A stretch of DNA of 64,000 nt from an uncultured Lachnospiraceae bacterium (GCA_900539715.1 UQDA01000014.1:8232-72231), one strand, 5' to 3'; shown: positions 49,218-59,014, counted from the stretch's first letter. Program-made: numbers and translations. Notes: generated by a model not told the origin, from the sequence alone.

Positions 49218-49966
49218 AAAAAATGTTCAAACGCAATCAGGTCATGATAACAGCGCTGGCTATTATGATAGCGGTGGCAGGGTATCTGAATTTTGCCGGG
49301 ACACAGATAGGGGAAGAAGAGCTGGTGAGCGCCGGGGCTCAAAAGGCGGGGGAGGACATGGAAGCTCTTCTGGAGCTTTCGGATGAGGATTTGGCTGCGG
49401 ACATTCCGAGCCTTGACTCGGATATGGAGGGGGCTGCGGCAGAAAATTATCTGGATGCCGATATGCAGGCTGCGGACAGCGCGGATGTTTCTATCGTAAC
49501 GGATTATATTGATGAGGAAGCTGCAGAAGCAGATACACAGGCATCCGGGCAGGAGGCAGAGGTGAAGGACGGAGAGATACCGGGCGAGGCGGTTTTTACC
49601 AATTCGGACGGTTTGAACAGTCTTTCCGGGGCACGCCTCTTAAAAGAACAGACCCGTGCCAAAAATAAGGAAACGCTTTTGGAGATAATCAATAACGCCA
49701 ACATTGCGGAGAGCCAGAAGCAGGAAGCTGTAGACAGCATGATAGAGCTGACAGATGTTGCGGAGCGCGAAACCGCGGCGGAAATACTTCTGGAAACGAA
49801 AGGGTTTGCCGATGCGGTAGTGACGATAACGGAGGATTCAGCTGATGTGGTCGTCGGGATATCGGCGCTTACAGATGCCCAGTGCGCCCAGATAGAGGAT
49901 GTGGTATCGAGAAAGACAGGGGTACCCGCAGAAAATATCGTGATCAATCCGTTGGCGGGACAGTGA
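49214..49966 (+). CDS. spoIIIAH: Stage III sporulation protein AH
   Basis: 250 residues from TTG 49214 (AGGGAG upstream), overlapping the spoIIIAG stop; ATG 49223 is an alternative. One N-terminal membrane helix (QVMITALAIMIAVAGYLNF), an acidic and Ala-rich linker of about 100 residues, then the ring-forming domain starting TRAKNKETLLEIINN and ending AENIVINPLAGQ. SpoIIIAH binds forespore SpoIIQ across the double membrane in Bacillus. The linker is longer than in Bacillus. It ends the operon; no clear terminator follows. Confidence 0.92.
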   Translation: MKKMFKRNQVMITALAIMIAVAGYLNFAGTQIGEEELVSAGAQKAGEDMEALLELSDEDLAADIPSLDSDMEGAAAENYLDADMQAADSADVSIVTDYIDEEAAEADTQASGQEAEVKDGEIPGEAVFTNSDGLNSLSGARLLKEQTRAKNKETLLEIINNANIAESQKQEAVDSMIELTDVAERETAAEILLETKGFADAVVTITEDSADVVVGISALTDAQCAQIEDVVSRKTGVPAENIVINPLAGQ

Positions 49967-50225
49967 CGTTCATTATGCGCCCTGCTCAAACAATTCATGT
50001 TCAGTCTGCTGCAGCGCAGTTTCCCAAAGGGCGGATACTGGTAGGAGATTACGCTGCGGCAGTCCGGTGAACAGTGATCAGGGAGTAGCTGTCTGTAAAA
50101 TTGCAAAAAAGAAATGCGTGCGAAACAAAGAAAAATGTGTTACACTGATTCTGATTGTACTAAGATAACAGGAAATGTACATTATATAAACGGAGTAACT
50201 GGATTGTCATAAAAGGAGATACGGA
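49967..50225 (+). other. Gene-free stretch between spoIIIAH and deoB
   Basis: There is no coding frame with a ribosome site. A promoter-like TTGTAC, 17 bases, TACATT (about 50156-50184) lies before deoB. No confident terminator for spoIIIA was found. Confidence 0.4.
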
Positions 50226-51380
50226 ATGAAAAGAATATTTTTGATCGTATTGGACAGTGTGGGGATAGGGGCAATGCCGGATGCTGATTCCTATGGGGAT
50301 GCAGGTACGAATACTTTAAAAGCTGCAGCCTCCAGCCCTTACTTTGATATGAAAAATATGGCTTCGCTGGGGTTGTTTGACCTGGACGGGATCGACTGGC
50401 ATGAGCCTTTTGGAGCAATTTCGGGAAGGATAGCCCGCATGGAGGAAGCCTCCAAGGGAAAGGATACGACAACGGGACACTGGGAGATAGCGGGCATCTG
50501 CTCCCCTCAGCCGATGCCGACCTATCCGCAGGGCTTTCCGCAGGATGTGCTGGACAGATTCAGCGAGGCGGTAGGAAGGGGCGTTTTGTGCAACAAGCCT
50601 TATTCCGGAACAGATGTGATAAGGGATTACGGCGATGAGCATGTGAAGACCGGAAAATTGATAGTCTATACGTCGGCGGACAGCGTATTTCAAATAGCGG
50701 CGCATGAGGATGTGGTTCCGGTGGAGGAGCTGTACCGGTATTGTGAGATCGCCCGCAGCCAGCTGCAGGGAGAGCATGGCGTAGGCAGGGTCATCGCGCG
50801 TCCTTTTACAGGTGAGAGCGGAAATTATACGAGGACGCCGAGACGGCACGATTATTCGCTGCTTCCTCCATCGGTAACGATGCTGGATCAGCTAAAGAAT
50901 GCCGGAAAGGATGTAATCGGAGTCGGAAAGATACGTGATATCTTTGCGGGCAAGTCCATTACGGAATATGTAACGACTTCCGGTAACGAGGACGGCATTG
51001 AGAAAACGTTGGATTATCTGAAAAAAGATTTTGACGGGCTGTGCTTTGTCAATCTGGTGGATTATGACATGCTTTATGGGCACCGCAGGGATGTGGACGG
51101 CTATGCCAGAGCGCTCACCTTTTTTGATAAAAAGCTGCCGGAGATGCTGGCACTTTTAAGAGAGGACGATGTGCTGATGATAACGGCGGATCATGGCTGC
51201 GATCCTTCTTATACGAAGACAACCGACCATACGAGGGAATACACGCCATTTTTAATGGCTGGACCGTCGATCGTTCCCGGAAACCTCGGCACACGCAGGA
51301 CATTTGCGGATATCGGCGCTACCGTGCTGGACTGTTTCGGGATAACCCCTGAATTTGAGGGAGAATCCATGCTGCCGTAA
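50226..51380 (+). CDS. deoB: Phosphopentomutase
   Basis: 384 residues, ATG 50226 behind AAAAGGAG. The alkaline-phosphatase-fold enzyme interconverts ribose-1-phosphate (or deoxyribose-1-phosphate) with the 5-phosphate, linking nucleoside breakdown to the pentose phosphate pathway. DSVGIGAMPDA, GKDTTTGHWE (catalytic Thr region) and ITADHGCDPSYTKTTDHTREYTPF (shortened: TADHGCDPS and TTDHTREYTP) are present. Complete and of normal length. It stands without nucleoside phosphorylase or deoA next to it. Confidence 0.96.
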   Translation: MKRIFLIVLDSVGIGAMPDADSYGDAGTNTLKAAASSPYFDMKNMASLGLFDLDGIDWHEPFGAISGRIARMEEASKGKDTTTGHWEIAGICSPQPMPTYPQGFPQDVLDRFSEAVGRGVLCNKPYSGTDVIRDYGDEHVKTGKLIVYTSADSVFQIAAHEDVVPVEELYRYCEIARSQLQGEHGVGRVIARPFTGESGNYTRTPRRHDYSLLPPSVTMLDQLKNAGKDVIGVGKIRDIFAGKSITEYVTTSGNEDGIEKTLDYLKKDFDGLCFVNLVDYDMLYGHRRDVDGYARALTFFDKKLPEMLALLREDDVLMITADHGCDPSYTKTTDHTREYTPFLMAGPSIVPGNLGTRRTFADIGATVLDCFGITPEFEGESMLP

Positions 51381-51454
51381 ACGGCGGGAATGTGACAGGG
51401 CGATGCAGGAGACATCGCTGTAAAATACCATTTTTTTACCGGAGGAGATTTATT

Positions 51455-53050
51455 TTGGGCAATCTGAAAGAAGAAATAAACAGAAGAAGGACATTTGCAA
51501 TCATTTCCCATCCCGACGCGGGTAAGACAACGCTGACAGAGAAATTCCTGTTGTATGGCGGGGCAATCAATCTGGCGGGTTCCGTAAAAGGAAAGGCGAC
51601 AGCGCGGCATGCGGTGTCGGACTGGATGGAGATAGAGAAGCAGAGAGGTATTTCGGTTACTTCTTCGGTTCTTCAGTTTGAATATGACGGTTTCTGTATC
51701 AATATCCTGGATACACCGGGACATCAGGATTTCTCGGAGGATACGTACCGGACACTGATGGCAGCGGATTCTGCAGTCATGGTCATTGACGCCAGCAAGG
51801 GTGTTGAGGCGCAGACGCGCAAGCTGTTCAAGGTCTGCGTCATGAGAAAGATACCGATATTTACATTTATCAACAAGATGGACAGGGATGCAAACGATAC
51901 GTTCGAGCTGCTGGATGATATAGAGAAGGAGCTGGGGATAGCTACCTGCCCGATGAACTGGCCTATCGGTTCGGGAAAGAGCTTTAAAGGCGTGTATGAC
52001 AGGGAAAAGCGCTGCGTGATAACCTATTCAGATACGGAAAAGGGAACGAAGGAAGGCGAGGCGACAGAAATCCCGGTTGACGAGCTGGACAAGCTTACGG
52101 GATTTGTAGGAGAGAACCTGAAAGAAAAGCTTATAGAAGAAATAGAGCTTTTGGACGGGGCGAGCGCAGAATTTGATTTGGAGCAGGTACAGGCGGGAGA
52201 ATTGACACCGGTATTTTTTGGCTCAGCGCTTACGAACTTTGGCGTGGAAGACTTTTTGCAGCACTTTTTAAAGATGACAACGACTCCCCTGCCGCGCCGC
52301 TCGGACGCCGGGCTGATAGACCCTGCGGAGCACGCGTTCAGCGCCTTTGTATTTAAGATTCAGGCGAATATGAATAAGGCACACCGCGACAGAATCGCGT
52401 TCATGCGCATCTGTTCGGGCAAATTCGAAGCGGATATGGATGTAAAGCATGTCCAGAGCCAGCGGGTGATGAGGCTTTCTCAGCCCCAGCAGATCATGGC
52501 AAATGACAGAAAGATTCTGTCAGAGGCCTATGCGGGGGATATCATCGGCGTGTTCGATCCGGGCATCTTTTCCATCGGCGATACACTCTGCATGCCGAAG
52601 GAACAATTTGCGTATGAAGGGATACCGACCTTTGCGCCGGAGCATTTCGCGAGAGTGCGCCAGATAGATACGATGAAGCGTAAGCAGTTCGTAAAAGGTA
52701 TCAATCAGATAGCGCAGGAAGGCGCGATACAGATATTCCAGGAGTTCAACACCGGTATGGAGGAAATCATCGTAGGCGTTGTGGGCGTCCTGCAGTTTGA
52801 CGTGTTAAAATTCCGTCTGGAAAGCGAATATAATGTGGATATCAAACTGGAGCCGCTCCCTTATGAGCATATCCGCTGGATAGAAAATAAGGACGAGGTG
52901 GATTTGACAAAGATAGTGGGAACTTCCGATATGAAGAAGATAAAAGACCTGAAGGGCAACCCGCTTCTGCTGTTTGTCAACGCATGGAGCGTCGGCATGG
53001 TACAGGACCGTAACAAGGGGCTGATACTCTCTGAATTCGGGAAAAACTAA
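51455..53050 (+). CDS. prfC: Peptide chain release factor 3
   Basis: 531 residues from TTG 51455, 7 bases after GGAGGAG; a longer frame from ATG 51392 lacks a ribosome site. The GTPase domain has SHPDAGKTTL (G1), RGISVTSS (G2), DTPGHQDFSEDTYR (G3) and NKMDRDANDTFEL (G4, shortened: NKMDR). RF3 recycles RF1 and RF2 after termination. The C-terminal domains are complete and the length is that of RF3, distinct from EF-G. Confidence 0.95.
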   Translation: MGNLKEEINRRRTFAIISHPDAGKTTLTEKFLLYGGAINLAGSVKGKATARHAVSDWMEIEKQRGISVTSSVLQFEYDGFCINILDTPGHQDFSEDTYRTLMAADSAVMVIDASKGVEAQTRKLFKVCVMRKIPIFTFINKMDRDANDTFELLDDIEKELGIATCPMNWPIGSGKSFKGVYDREKRCVITYSDTEKGTKEGEATEIPVDELDKLTGFVGENLKEKLIEEIELLDGASAEFDLEQVQAGELTPVFFGSALTNFGVEDFLQHFLKMTTTPLPRRSDAGLIDPAEHAFSAFVFKIQANMNKAHRDRIAFMRICSGKFEADMDVKHVQSQRVMRLSQPQQIMANDRKILSEAYAGDIIGVFDPGIFSIGDTLCMPKEQFAYEGIPTFAPEHFARVRQIDTMKRKQFVKGINQIAQEGAIQIFQEFNTGMEEIIVGVVGVLQFDVLKFRLESEYNVDIKLEPLPYEHIRWIENKDEVDLTKIVGTSDMKKIKDLKGNPLLLFVNAWSVGMVQDRNKGLILSEFGKN

Positions 53051-53065
53051 GGCAGAAAATAAACC

Positions 53066-53094
53066 TATGCAAAACAGACAGATTTTGTTATAAT
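53066..53094 (+). promoter_or_regulatory. Promoter of the asp23-nusB cluster
   Basis: TATGCA (53066-53071, weak), a 17-base spacer and a perfect TATAAT (53089-53094), 35 bases before the first gene. Confidence 0.55.
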
Positions 53095-53128
53095 ACCCTC
53101 AGTGAATAAGTATAAAGGAGGCGCCATT

Positions 53129-53518
53129 ATGGAGAAAGAGACCAAGAAGAATACCTATGTACTGCAGGAGGATGAGAATATCGGTACCGTGCAGATTGCG
53201 GATGAAGTGGTTGCGATCATTGCGTCCTTAGCCGCTACGGAGGTGGAAGGCGTTTCTTCCATGGCCGGCAACATCACCAATGAAGTGATGAGCAAGGTGG
53301 GCGTAAAGAACCTGACAAAAGGCGTTAAGGTGGAAGTGTATGGTTCTGATGTAAAAGTCGGGCTGGCAGTTTTACTTGAGTACGGATACAATATTCCTGC
53401 AACCTGTCAGAAAGTACAGGAGCGCGTAAAGAATGCGATTGAGAATATGACAGGGTTAAATGTGACGGATGTGGATATCCGCATTGCGGGCGTCAACATG
53501 AATACGGCAAAGCACTGA
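53129..53518 (+). CDS. Asp23/Gls24 family envelope stress protein
   Basis: 129 residues from ATG 53129, behind AAAGGAGG. The family is recognised by GTVQIADEVVAIIASLAATEVEGVSSM (shortened: IADEVVAIIASLAATEVEGV), by KGVKVEVYGSDVKVGLAVLLEYG (shortened: EVYGSDVKV) and by VNVHVAGV-like end, here VDIRIAGV. Such proteins sit on the inner face of the membrane and affect envelope homeostasis. In Firmicutes it often precedes nusB, as here, with 21 bases between them. No amaP partner is present. Confidence 0.88.
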   Translation: MEKETKKNTYVLQEDENIGTVQIADEVVAIIASLAATEVEGVSSMAGNITNEVMSKVGVKNLTKGVKVEVYGSDVKVGLAVLLEYGYNIPATCQKVQERVKNAIENMTGLNVTDVDIRIAGVNMNTAKH

Positions 53519-53539
53519 GAGATACAGGTAGGAGATCAG

Positions 53540-53938
53540 ATGAACAGAACAGAGCAGAGGGAGCATATTTTTATGCTGCTTTTCCGTGTGGAATTCAACC
53601 AGAAAGCCGATATGGAAGAGCAGTGTACCCTTTTTTTTGAAGAGGCAGAGACGGATATTTCCGAGAAGGACAGGGATTACATCCGGTCCAAGTATGAGAA
53701 GATTGCAGAGAAGCTGCCGGAAATCGACAGCATGATAAATGAGACGGCAAAAGGCTGGGATACCCAGAGAATGGGTAAAGTGGAGCTGGCTATCATCCGG
53801 TTGGCCGTCTACGAGATAAAGTATGATGAAAGCGTGCCTACGGGTGTTGCCATCAATGAGGCTGTAGAGCTTGCAAAGAAATTCGGGCAGGACAGCTCCG
53901 CAGGTTTTGTGAATGGCATTCTGGCGAAATTCGCATGA
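53540..53938 (+). CDS. nusB: Transcription antitermination protein NusB
   Basis: 132 residues, ATG 53540 behind AGGAG. The helical fold starts REHIFMLLFRVEFN; the signature is VELAIIRLAVYEIKYDESVPTGVAINEAVELAKKFG (shortened: RLAVYEIKYD and VAINEAVELAK). NusB with NusE binds BoxA in rRNA leaders. It overlaps xseA by 4 bases (ATGA), and the two are co-translated. Normal length. Confidence 0.96.
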   Translation: MNRTEQREHIFMLLFRVEFNQKADMEEQCTLFFEEAETDISEKDRDYIRSKYEKIAEKLPEIDSMINETAKGWDTQRMGKVELAIIRLAVYEIKYDESVPTGVAINEAVELAKKFGQDSSAGFVNGILAKFA

Positions 53939-55152
53939 AAAATGTCTATACGGTAGCCCAGGTAAACTCTTACATTAAAAACATGTTTACCCAGGACTTT
54001 TTACTCCAGTCCATTCTGGTGAAAGGTGAAGTGAGCAACTGCAAGTACCATTCTTCGGGACATATTTATTTTACCCTGAAGGATGCCAAGGGTGCGATCG
54101 CATGCGTGATGTTTGCCGGCAACCGGAGCGGACTGAAATTTCATATGCGGGAAGGTCAGCAGGTGGTCGTTGCCGGAACGGTGGACGTGTATGAGAGGGA
54201 CGGCAAATATCAGCTCTATGCCAGAGAGATCATTCTGGATGGGGCAGGGCTTTTGTATGAGCGATTTGAGCAGCTGAAAAGGGAGCTGGAGGACAGAGGG
54301 CTGTTTGCTCCGGAATATAAGCGGCCGATTCCAAGGTTTATCAATCGTCTGGGCGTTGTGACGGCTCCGACAGGTGCGGCGGTGCGCGATATCATCAACA
54401 TTGCGAGACGCCGCAACCCTTATGTTCAGATAATCCTTTACCCGGCGGTCGTGCAGGGAGATCAGGCTCCGCAGAGTATCGTAAACGGGATACGGGCGCT
54501 GGAGCAGGCTGGTGTTGATGTGATGATCGTTGGAAGAGGCGGAGGCTCCATCGAAGACCTTTGGGCATTTAATGAAGAAATTGTGGCGCAGGCAATATTT
54601 GACTGCAGCATTCCAATTATTTCGGCAGTGGGGCATGAGACGGATACTACTATCGCGGATTATGTCGCTGACCTGCGCGCTCCGACGCCGTCTGCGGGGG
54701 CAGAGCTGGCAGTTTATGATTTCGGCCTTGCAGATGCACAGCTAAAAGAGCTGGAGGCAGGGATTACACGCAGGATGAAACAGAAGATACGGACCGCACG
54801 GATGCGTCTGGAGCATGACCAGACGCGTTTACGGTATTTAAGCCCTATGGGGCAGATACGGGAAAAAAGAAGCTGGCTGTGCCAGATGGAGGAAAGGCTT
54901 CAGGACAGGATGCAGCGGCAGATACAGATGAACCGGTATACGCTTTCTTTGTATGTGGAGAAGCTGAAAGGCCTTTCTCCGCTGGAAAAGCTGAATCAGG
55001 GTTTTTCCCATGTGGCGGATGGACAGGGCAGGACGGTAACGGACGTAGACCGCGTGCAGCCGGGGGAATTGCTGACGATACATGTCAAAAACGGCAGAAT
55101 CACGGCAGAAGTGAAGGAGAAGGAACAATGGAAGCAGCTAAAAATGAGCTGA
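53935..55152 (+). CDS. xseA: Exodeoxyribonuclease VII large subunit
   Basis: 405 residues, ATG 53935 overlapping the nusB stop. The N-terminal OB-fold (LQSILVKGEVSNCKYHSSGHIYFTLKD, shortened: GEVSNCKYHSSGH) binds single-stranded DNA; the catalytic domain has GGGSIEDLWAFNEE and VGHETDTTIADYVADLRAPTPSA (shortened: GHETDTTIADYVA). It forms the nuclease with XseB, which follows and overlaps by 25 bases. Slightly shorter than E. coli (456). Confidence 0.96.
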   Translation: MKNVYTVAQVNSYIKNMFTQDFLLQSILVKGEVSNCKYHSSGHIYFTLKDAKGAIACVMFAGNRSGLKFHMREGQQVVVAGTVDVYERDGKYQLYAREIILDGAGLLYERFEQLKRELEDRGLFAPEYKRPIPRFINRLGVVTAPTGAAVRDIINIARRRNPYVQIILYPAVVQGDQAPQSIVNGIRALEQAGVDVMIVGRGGGSIEDLWAFNEEIVAQAIFDCSIPIISAVGHETDTTIADYVADLRAPTPSAGAELAVYDFGLADAQLKELEAGITRRMKQKIRTARMRLEHDQTRLRYLSPMGQIREKRSWLCQMEERLQDRMQRQIQMNRYTLSLYVEKLKGLSPLEKLNQGFSHVADGQGRTVTDVDRVQPGELLTIHVKNGRITAEVKEKEQWKQLKMS

Positions 55153-55343
55153 CGCTGGAAGAGGCGTTTGCCCGTCTGGAGGAAGTGACGAGGATGCTGG
55201 AGGATGAGGATATCTCTCTGGAGCAGTCGTTTGCCGTTTATCAGAAGGGGATGGAGCTTTTAAAATATTGCAATGAAAGCATTGATAAGGTAGAAAAGAA
55301 GGTTCTGGTTTTAAACGGGGAGGGAAAACTGGATGAATTTTAA
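55128..55343 (+). CDS. xseB: Exodeoxyribonuclease VII small subunit
   Basis: 71 residues from ATG 55128, inside the end of xseA, with AAGGAGAAGG upstream. LTLEEAFARLEEVTRMLEDEDISLEQSFAVYQKGMEL (shortened: FARLEEVTRMLE and LEQSFAVYQKGMEL) is the family core, a coiled helical hairpin. It is needed for the large subunit to work. Too short to be prominent in a six-frame reading because it sits at the end of a longer frame. It overlaps ispA by 11 bases. Confidence 0.95.
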   Translation: MEAAKNELTLEEAFARLEEVTRMLEDEDISLEQSFAVYQKGMELLKYCNESIDKVEKKVLVLNGEGKLDEF

Positions 55344-56256
55344 GGAGGAGCTGGCGCAGCGTACCGCAGAGGCGGAAGAGGTACTGAAACGGTATCTGCC
55401 CAAAGAAGAGGGATTTCAGAAACAGGTCTTAGAGGCGATGAATTACAGTGCGCTGGCAGGAGGAAAGCGGCTGCGCCCTGTGCTGATGGCGGAGAGCTTC
55501 CGTCTGTGCGGGGGGCAGGGCGATATTGTAAAACCTTTTATGGCTGCGCTGGAGATGATACATAATTATTCTCTCGTACATGACGACCTGCCGTCGATGG
55601 ATAATGATGAATACAGGCGGGGCAGGAAGACGACATGGACTGTGTATGGAGAAGGAATGGCGGTACTTGCAGGAGACGCTCTTTTAAATTATGCGTTTGA
55701 GACTGCGGCTTCGGCATTTGACCTTGTAGAAAATCTGCCGGCAGACAGAAAGATGCAGGGATTTCGGGCTGTGGCGCGTGCGCTGCAGATTCTTTCCGGA
55801 AAGGCGGGGGTATATGGCATGATAGGCGGTCAGTGCGCCGATATCTGCGGAGAGGAGCTTCCTGAGGAAAAGGTGACAAAGGAGCTTCTCTGGTACATCC
55901 ACAAGAACAAAACGGCAGCTCTGATAGAAGCGGCGCTTGTGATAGGAGCAGTCCTTGCGGGGGCATCCGAAGAAGACACGGCAAGGCTGGAAAAGGCGGC
56001 AGAAAATATCGGCATCGCCTTTCAGATTCAGGATGATATTCTGGATGTGACCAGTTCGCTGGAGGTGCTCGGCAAACCGGTAGGGAGCGACGAGAAAAAT
56101 CATAAGGTGACTTATGTGAGCTTAAACGGGCTGGATCAGTCCCGTCGGGATGTGGCTGCCCTGTCGGAAGAGGCGCTCGAGATACTGCGGGCATTTCCGC
56201 AGCGGAACCTGTTTTTGGAGGAGCTTGTTATGACACTGATCAACAGGGAAAAATAG
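55333..56256 (+). CDS. ispA: Polyprenyl synthetase (geranyl/farnesyl diphosphate synthase)
   Basis: 307 residues, ATG 55333 behind GGGGAGGG. The two Asp-rich motifs of trans-prenyl synthases are present: LVHDDLPSMDND (first) and FQIQDDILDVT (second), as is GGKRLRPVL. It condenses isopentenyl and dimethylallyl diphosphate to farnesyl diphosphate, feeding undecaprenyl carrier synthesis. The two Asp after the spacer in DDLPSMD mark the bacterial short-chain type. dxs, for the start of the same pathway, follows after 13 bases. Confidence 0.94.
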   Translation: MNFKEELAQRTAEAEEVLKRYLPKEEGFQKQVLEAMNYSALAGGKRLRPVLMAESFRLCGGQGDIVKPFMAALEMIHNYSLVHDDLPSMDNDEYRRGRKTTWTVYGEGMAVLAGDALLNYAFETAASAFDLVENLPADRKMQGFRAVARALQILSGKAGVYGMIGGQCADICGEELPEEKVTKELLWYIHKNKTAALIEAALVIGAVLAGASEEDTARLEKAAENIGIAFQIQDDILDVTSSLEVLGKPVGSDEKNHKVTYVSLNGLDQSRRDVAALSEEALEILRAFPQRNLFLEELVMTLINREK

Positions 56257-56269
56257 AAGGAGGCTTTGC

Positions 56270-58132
56270 ATGCTTCTGGAACAGATACAGCAGACGAATG
56301 ATATTAAAAATATAAACCCGAAGGATTATCCGAAGCTCGCAGAGGAGATACGTCAGTTCCTTATTGAAAAGATAAGTATGACGGGCGGACATCTTGGCTC
56401 CAATCTGGGAGCTGTGGAGCTGACGATGGCAATGCATCTGGCGCTCGAGCTGCCGGATGATAAAATCGTATGGGATGTGGGGCATCAGTCTTATACACAT
56501 AAGCTTTTGACCGGACGTCGGGAAGGCTTTGACCAGCTCCGCAAGTACGGCGGGATGAGCGGCTTTCCAAAAAGAAAAGAAAGCGACTGCGACAGCTTTG
56601 ATACAGGACATTCCTCGACGTCCATATCGGCGGGGCTTGGCCTTGTGCGGGCACGGGATATTCAGGGAAAAGACAATACCGTGATATCGGTCATCGGGGA
56701 CGGTGCGCTGACGGGCGGTATGGCATATGAGGCGCTCAATAATGCGGCGCGGATGGATACAAATTTTATTATTATTTTAAATGACAACAACATGTCCATT
56801 TCGGAAAATGTCGGCGGCGTATCAAAATATCTGAACAATATCCGCACGTCAAACACCTATCTGGACATTAAAGATAATATTTATGACGCGATACGCGGAA
56901 CCCGTTACGGCGATGAGGTCGTGTCCGGGGTACGCCGTGCAAAGAACAGCCTAAAGCAGCTCATGATACCGGGAATGTGGTTTGAGGATATGGGGATAAC
57001 CTACCTAGGCCCTGTGGACGGACATGATGTGAACGGGCTGGTCAGAGTAATAAAGGAAGCGAAGAGGCGCAAAAACTGCGTGCTCATCCATGTGCTGACC
57101 CAGAAGGGAAAAGGATATGGACCGGCGGAGAAGCATCCGGCGCGTTTCCATGGTGCGGAGCCGTTTGATGTGGCGACCGGCGTTCCGTTAAAGAAAAAGA
57201 CGAAGGCGAATTATACGGATATTTTCTCTACCGTAATGGTCAAGCTGGCTGCGCGGCATGAGGACGTTGTGGCTATCACGGCGGCAATGCCGGACGGAAC
57301 CGGATTGAAGCGCTTTAAGAGTGCATATCCGGAGCGTTTTTTTGACGTGGGCATCGCGGAAGAGCATGCGGTCACGTTTGCGGCGGGGCTTGCGGTGGGC
57401 GGCCTGCATCCGGTAGTGGCGATATATTCCTCCTTTTTGCAAAGGGCATATGACCAGATATTGCACGATGTGTGCCTGCAGAATGTGCCGGTGATATTTG
57501 CGATAGACAGAGCAGGACTCGTAGGCAGCGACGGAGAGACACATCAGGGTATTTTTGATCTGTCCTATCTGTCATCCATTCCGAACATGCATATCATGGC
57601 GCCTAAGAATAAATGGGAGCTTTCCGATATGATGAAATTCGCCTATGCGTTTCAGGGACCGATTGCGATCCGTTATCCGAGAGGAGAAGCCTTTGACGGT
57701 CTGGCGGAGCATCGGGCAGAGATACGTATGGGAAAGAGCGAGATGATTTCTGAAGAGAGCGGAATTGCCCTGTTTGCGCTCGGGAGCATGGTAAAGACGG
57801 CTATTGAGGTGCGGGAAGCGCTGAAAGAAAAGGGGATTCCCTGTACGCTTGTAAACGCGCGCTTTGCAAAGCCCATCGATGAAGAGATGATTCGTTATCT
57901 GGCGCAAAATCATGATATTATCGTGCCGATGGAAGAAAATGTGGCGAGCGGCGGACTGTCTGAGAAAACAGTCACCCTGGTAAATCAGGAAAAGCTTCCG
58001 GTAACGGTGCTTCCGGTGACAATACCGGATGAATATGTGGAACACGGGAACGTGGATATTTTAAAGGATGAGATAGGAATAAGCACGGAGAAAGTCGTGG
58101 AAAAAATAGAGAGGTTGTTACAGCACAGATGA
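56270..58132 (+). CDS. dxs: 1-deoxy-D-xylulose-5-phosphate synthase
   Basis: 620 residues, ATG 56270 behind AGGAGG. Thiamine diphosphate enzyme: the N-terminal DVGHQSYTHKLLTGR, GHSSTSISAGLG, and the ThDP motif GDGALTGGMAYEALNNA (shortened: GDGALTGG); the central transketolase domain has DVGIAEEHAVTFAAGLA and FLQRAYDQI. It makes the first intermediate of the methylerythritol phosphate route to isoprenoids, so no mevalonate pathway is implied. It overlaps tlyA by 4 bases. Confidence 0.97.
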   Translation: MLLEQIQQTNDIKNINPKDYPKLAEEIRQFLIEKISMTGGHLGSNLGAVELTMAMHLALELPDDKIVWDVGHQSYTHKLLTGRREGFDQLRKYGGMSGFPKRKESDCDSFDTGHSSTSISAGLGLVRARDIQGKDNTVISVIGDGALTGGMAYEALNNAARMDTNFIIILNDNNMSISENVGGVSKYLNNIRTSNTYLDIKDNIYDAIRGTRYGDEVVSGVRRAKNSLKQLMIPGMWFEDMGITYLGPVDGHDVNGLVRVIKEAKRRKNCVLIHVLTQKGKGYGPAEKHPARFHGAEPFDVATGVPLKKKTKANYTDIFSTVMVKLAARHEDVVAITAAMPDGTGLKRFKSAYPERFFDVGIAEEHAVTFAAGLAVGGLHPVVAIYSSFLQRAYDQILHDVCLQNVPVIFAIDRAGLVGSDGETHQGIFDLSYLSSIPNMHIMAPKNKWELSDMMKFAYAFQGPIAIRYPRGEAFDGLAEHRAEIRMGKSEMISEESGIALFALGSMVKTAIEVREALKEKGIPCTLVNARFAKPIDEEMIRYLAQNHDIIVPMEENVASGGLSEKTVTLVNQEKLPVTVLPVTIPDEYVEHGNVDILKDEIGISTEKVVEKIERLLQHR

Positions 58133-59010
58133 AGGAACGGTTGGATGTCCTGCTCGTAAAGCAGGGGCTGGCAGAGTCCAGAGAGAAGGCAAAGGCGGTC
58201 ATCATGGCGGGAGAGGTATTTGTCCAGGGACAGAGAGAGGACAAGGCCGGCTCGATGTTTGATGAGACAAAGGTGCAGATAACAGTGAAGGGAAGCTCCT
58301 TAAAATATGTGAGCCGCGGCGGACTGAAGCTGGAAAAGGCGATGGCGGAATTCCCCATCGTTCTGACGGATAAGGTGTGCATGGATATCGGGGCATCAAC
58401 GGGCGGATTTACGGACTGCATGCTGCAAAGCGGCGCGCAGAAGGTGTATTCAGTGGACGTAGGACACGGACAGCTGGCGTGGAAGCTTCGACAGGATGAG
58501 CGGGTCGTCTGCATGGAAAAGACGAATTTTCGCTATCTGACCCGGGAACAGATTGCGGATGACCTTGATTTTGCCTCTGTGGACGTTTCCTTCATTTCTC
58601 TGACGAAGATCCTGCTTCCGGCATGGAGACTTTTAAAAACAGGCGGACAGATGGTATGCCTGATAAAGCCGCAGTTTGAAGCGGGCAGGGAGAAGGTCGG
58701 CAAAAAGGGAGTCGTGCGCGAAAGGAGCGTACATCGGGAAGTAATCGCCAAGGTTATGGATTTTGCGGATATTGTACAGTTTGAAGTGCTGGGGCTGACC
58801 TGGTCTCCGATCAAGGGACCGGAAGGGAATATAGAATATCTGATCTTCCTGCAGAAAAAGGACTGCGACGATGTTCCGGAAACGGAGCAGGAGGCAGAGG
58901 CGCTTCTGGCGAAAGTACAGGAGGAAAAATCCGGTATTTCCGCTACTGAGGAGCATATGACCCTGATTTCGCGGATCGTGGAAGGCTCGCATGGAGAGCT
59001 TCAGGAGTAA
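58129..59010 (+). CDS. tlyA: TlyA-family rRNA 2'-O-methyltransferase (S4 domain)
   Basis: 293 residues, ATG 58129 overlapping dxs. The N-terminal S4 RNA-binding domain (RLDVLLVKQGLAESREKAKAVIMAGEVFV, shortened: RLDVLLVKQGLAESREKAK) precedes an FtsJ-type methyltransferase with KVCMDIGASTGGFTDCML (motif I), SVDVGHGQLAW and FASVDVSFISL. These proteins (once called hemolysins) methylate ribosomal RNA and, in some species, govern sensitivity to capreomycin. Its place between dxs and nadK is common in Firmicutes. Which rRNA position it targets is not known from sequence. Confidence 0.9.
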   Translation: MKERLDVLLVKQGLAESREKAKAVIMAGEVFVQGQREDKAGSMFDETKVQITVKGSSLKYVSRGGLKLEKAMAEFPIVLTDKVCMDIGASTGGFTDCMLQSGAQKVYSVDVGHGQLAWKLRQDERVVCMEKTNFRYLTREQIADDLDFASVDVSFISLTKILLPAWRLLKTGGQMVCLIKPQFEAGREKVGKKGVVRERSVHREVIAKVMDFADIVQFEVLGLTWSPIKGPEGNIEYLIFLQKKDCDDVPETEQEAEALLAKVQEEKSGISATEEHMTLISRIVEGSHGELQE

Positions 59011-59014
59011 GCGG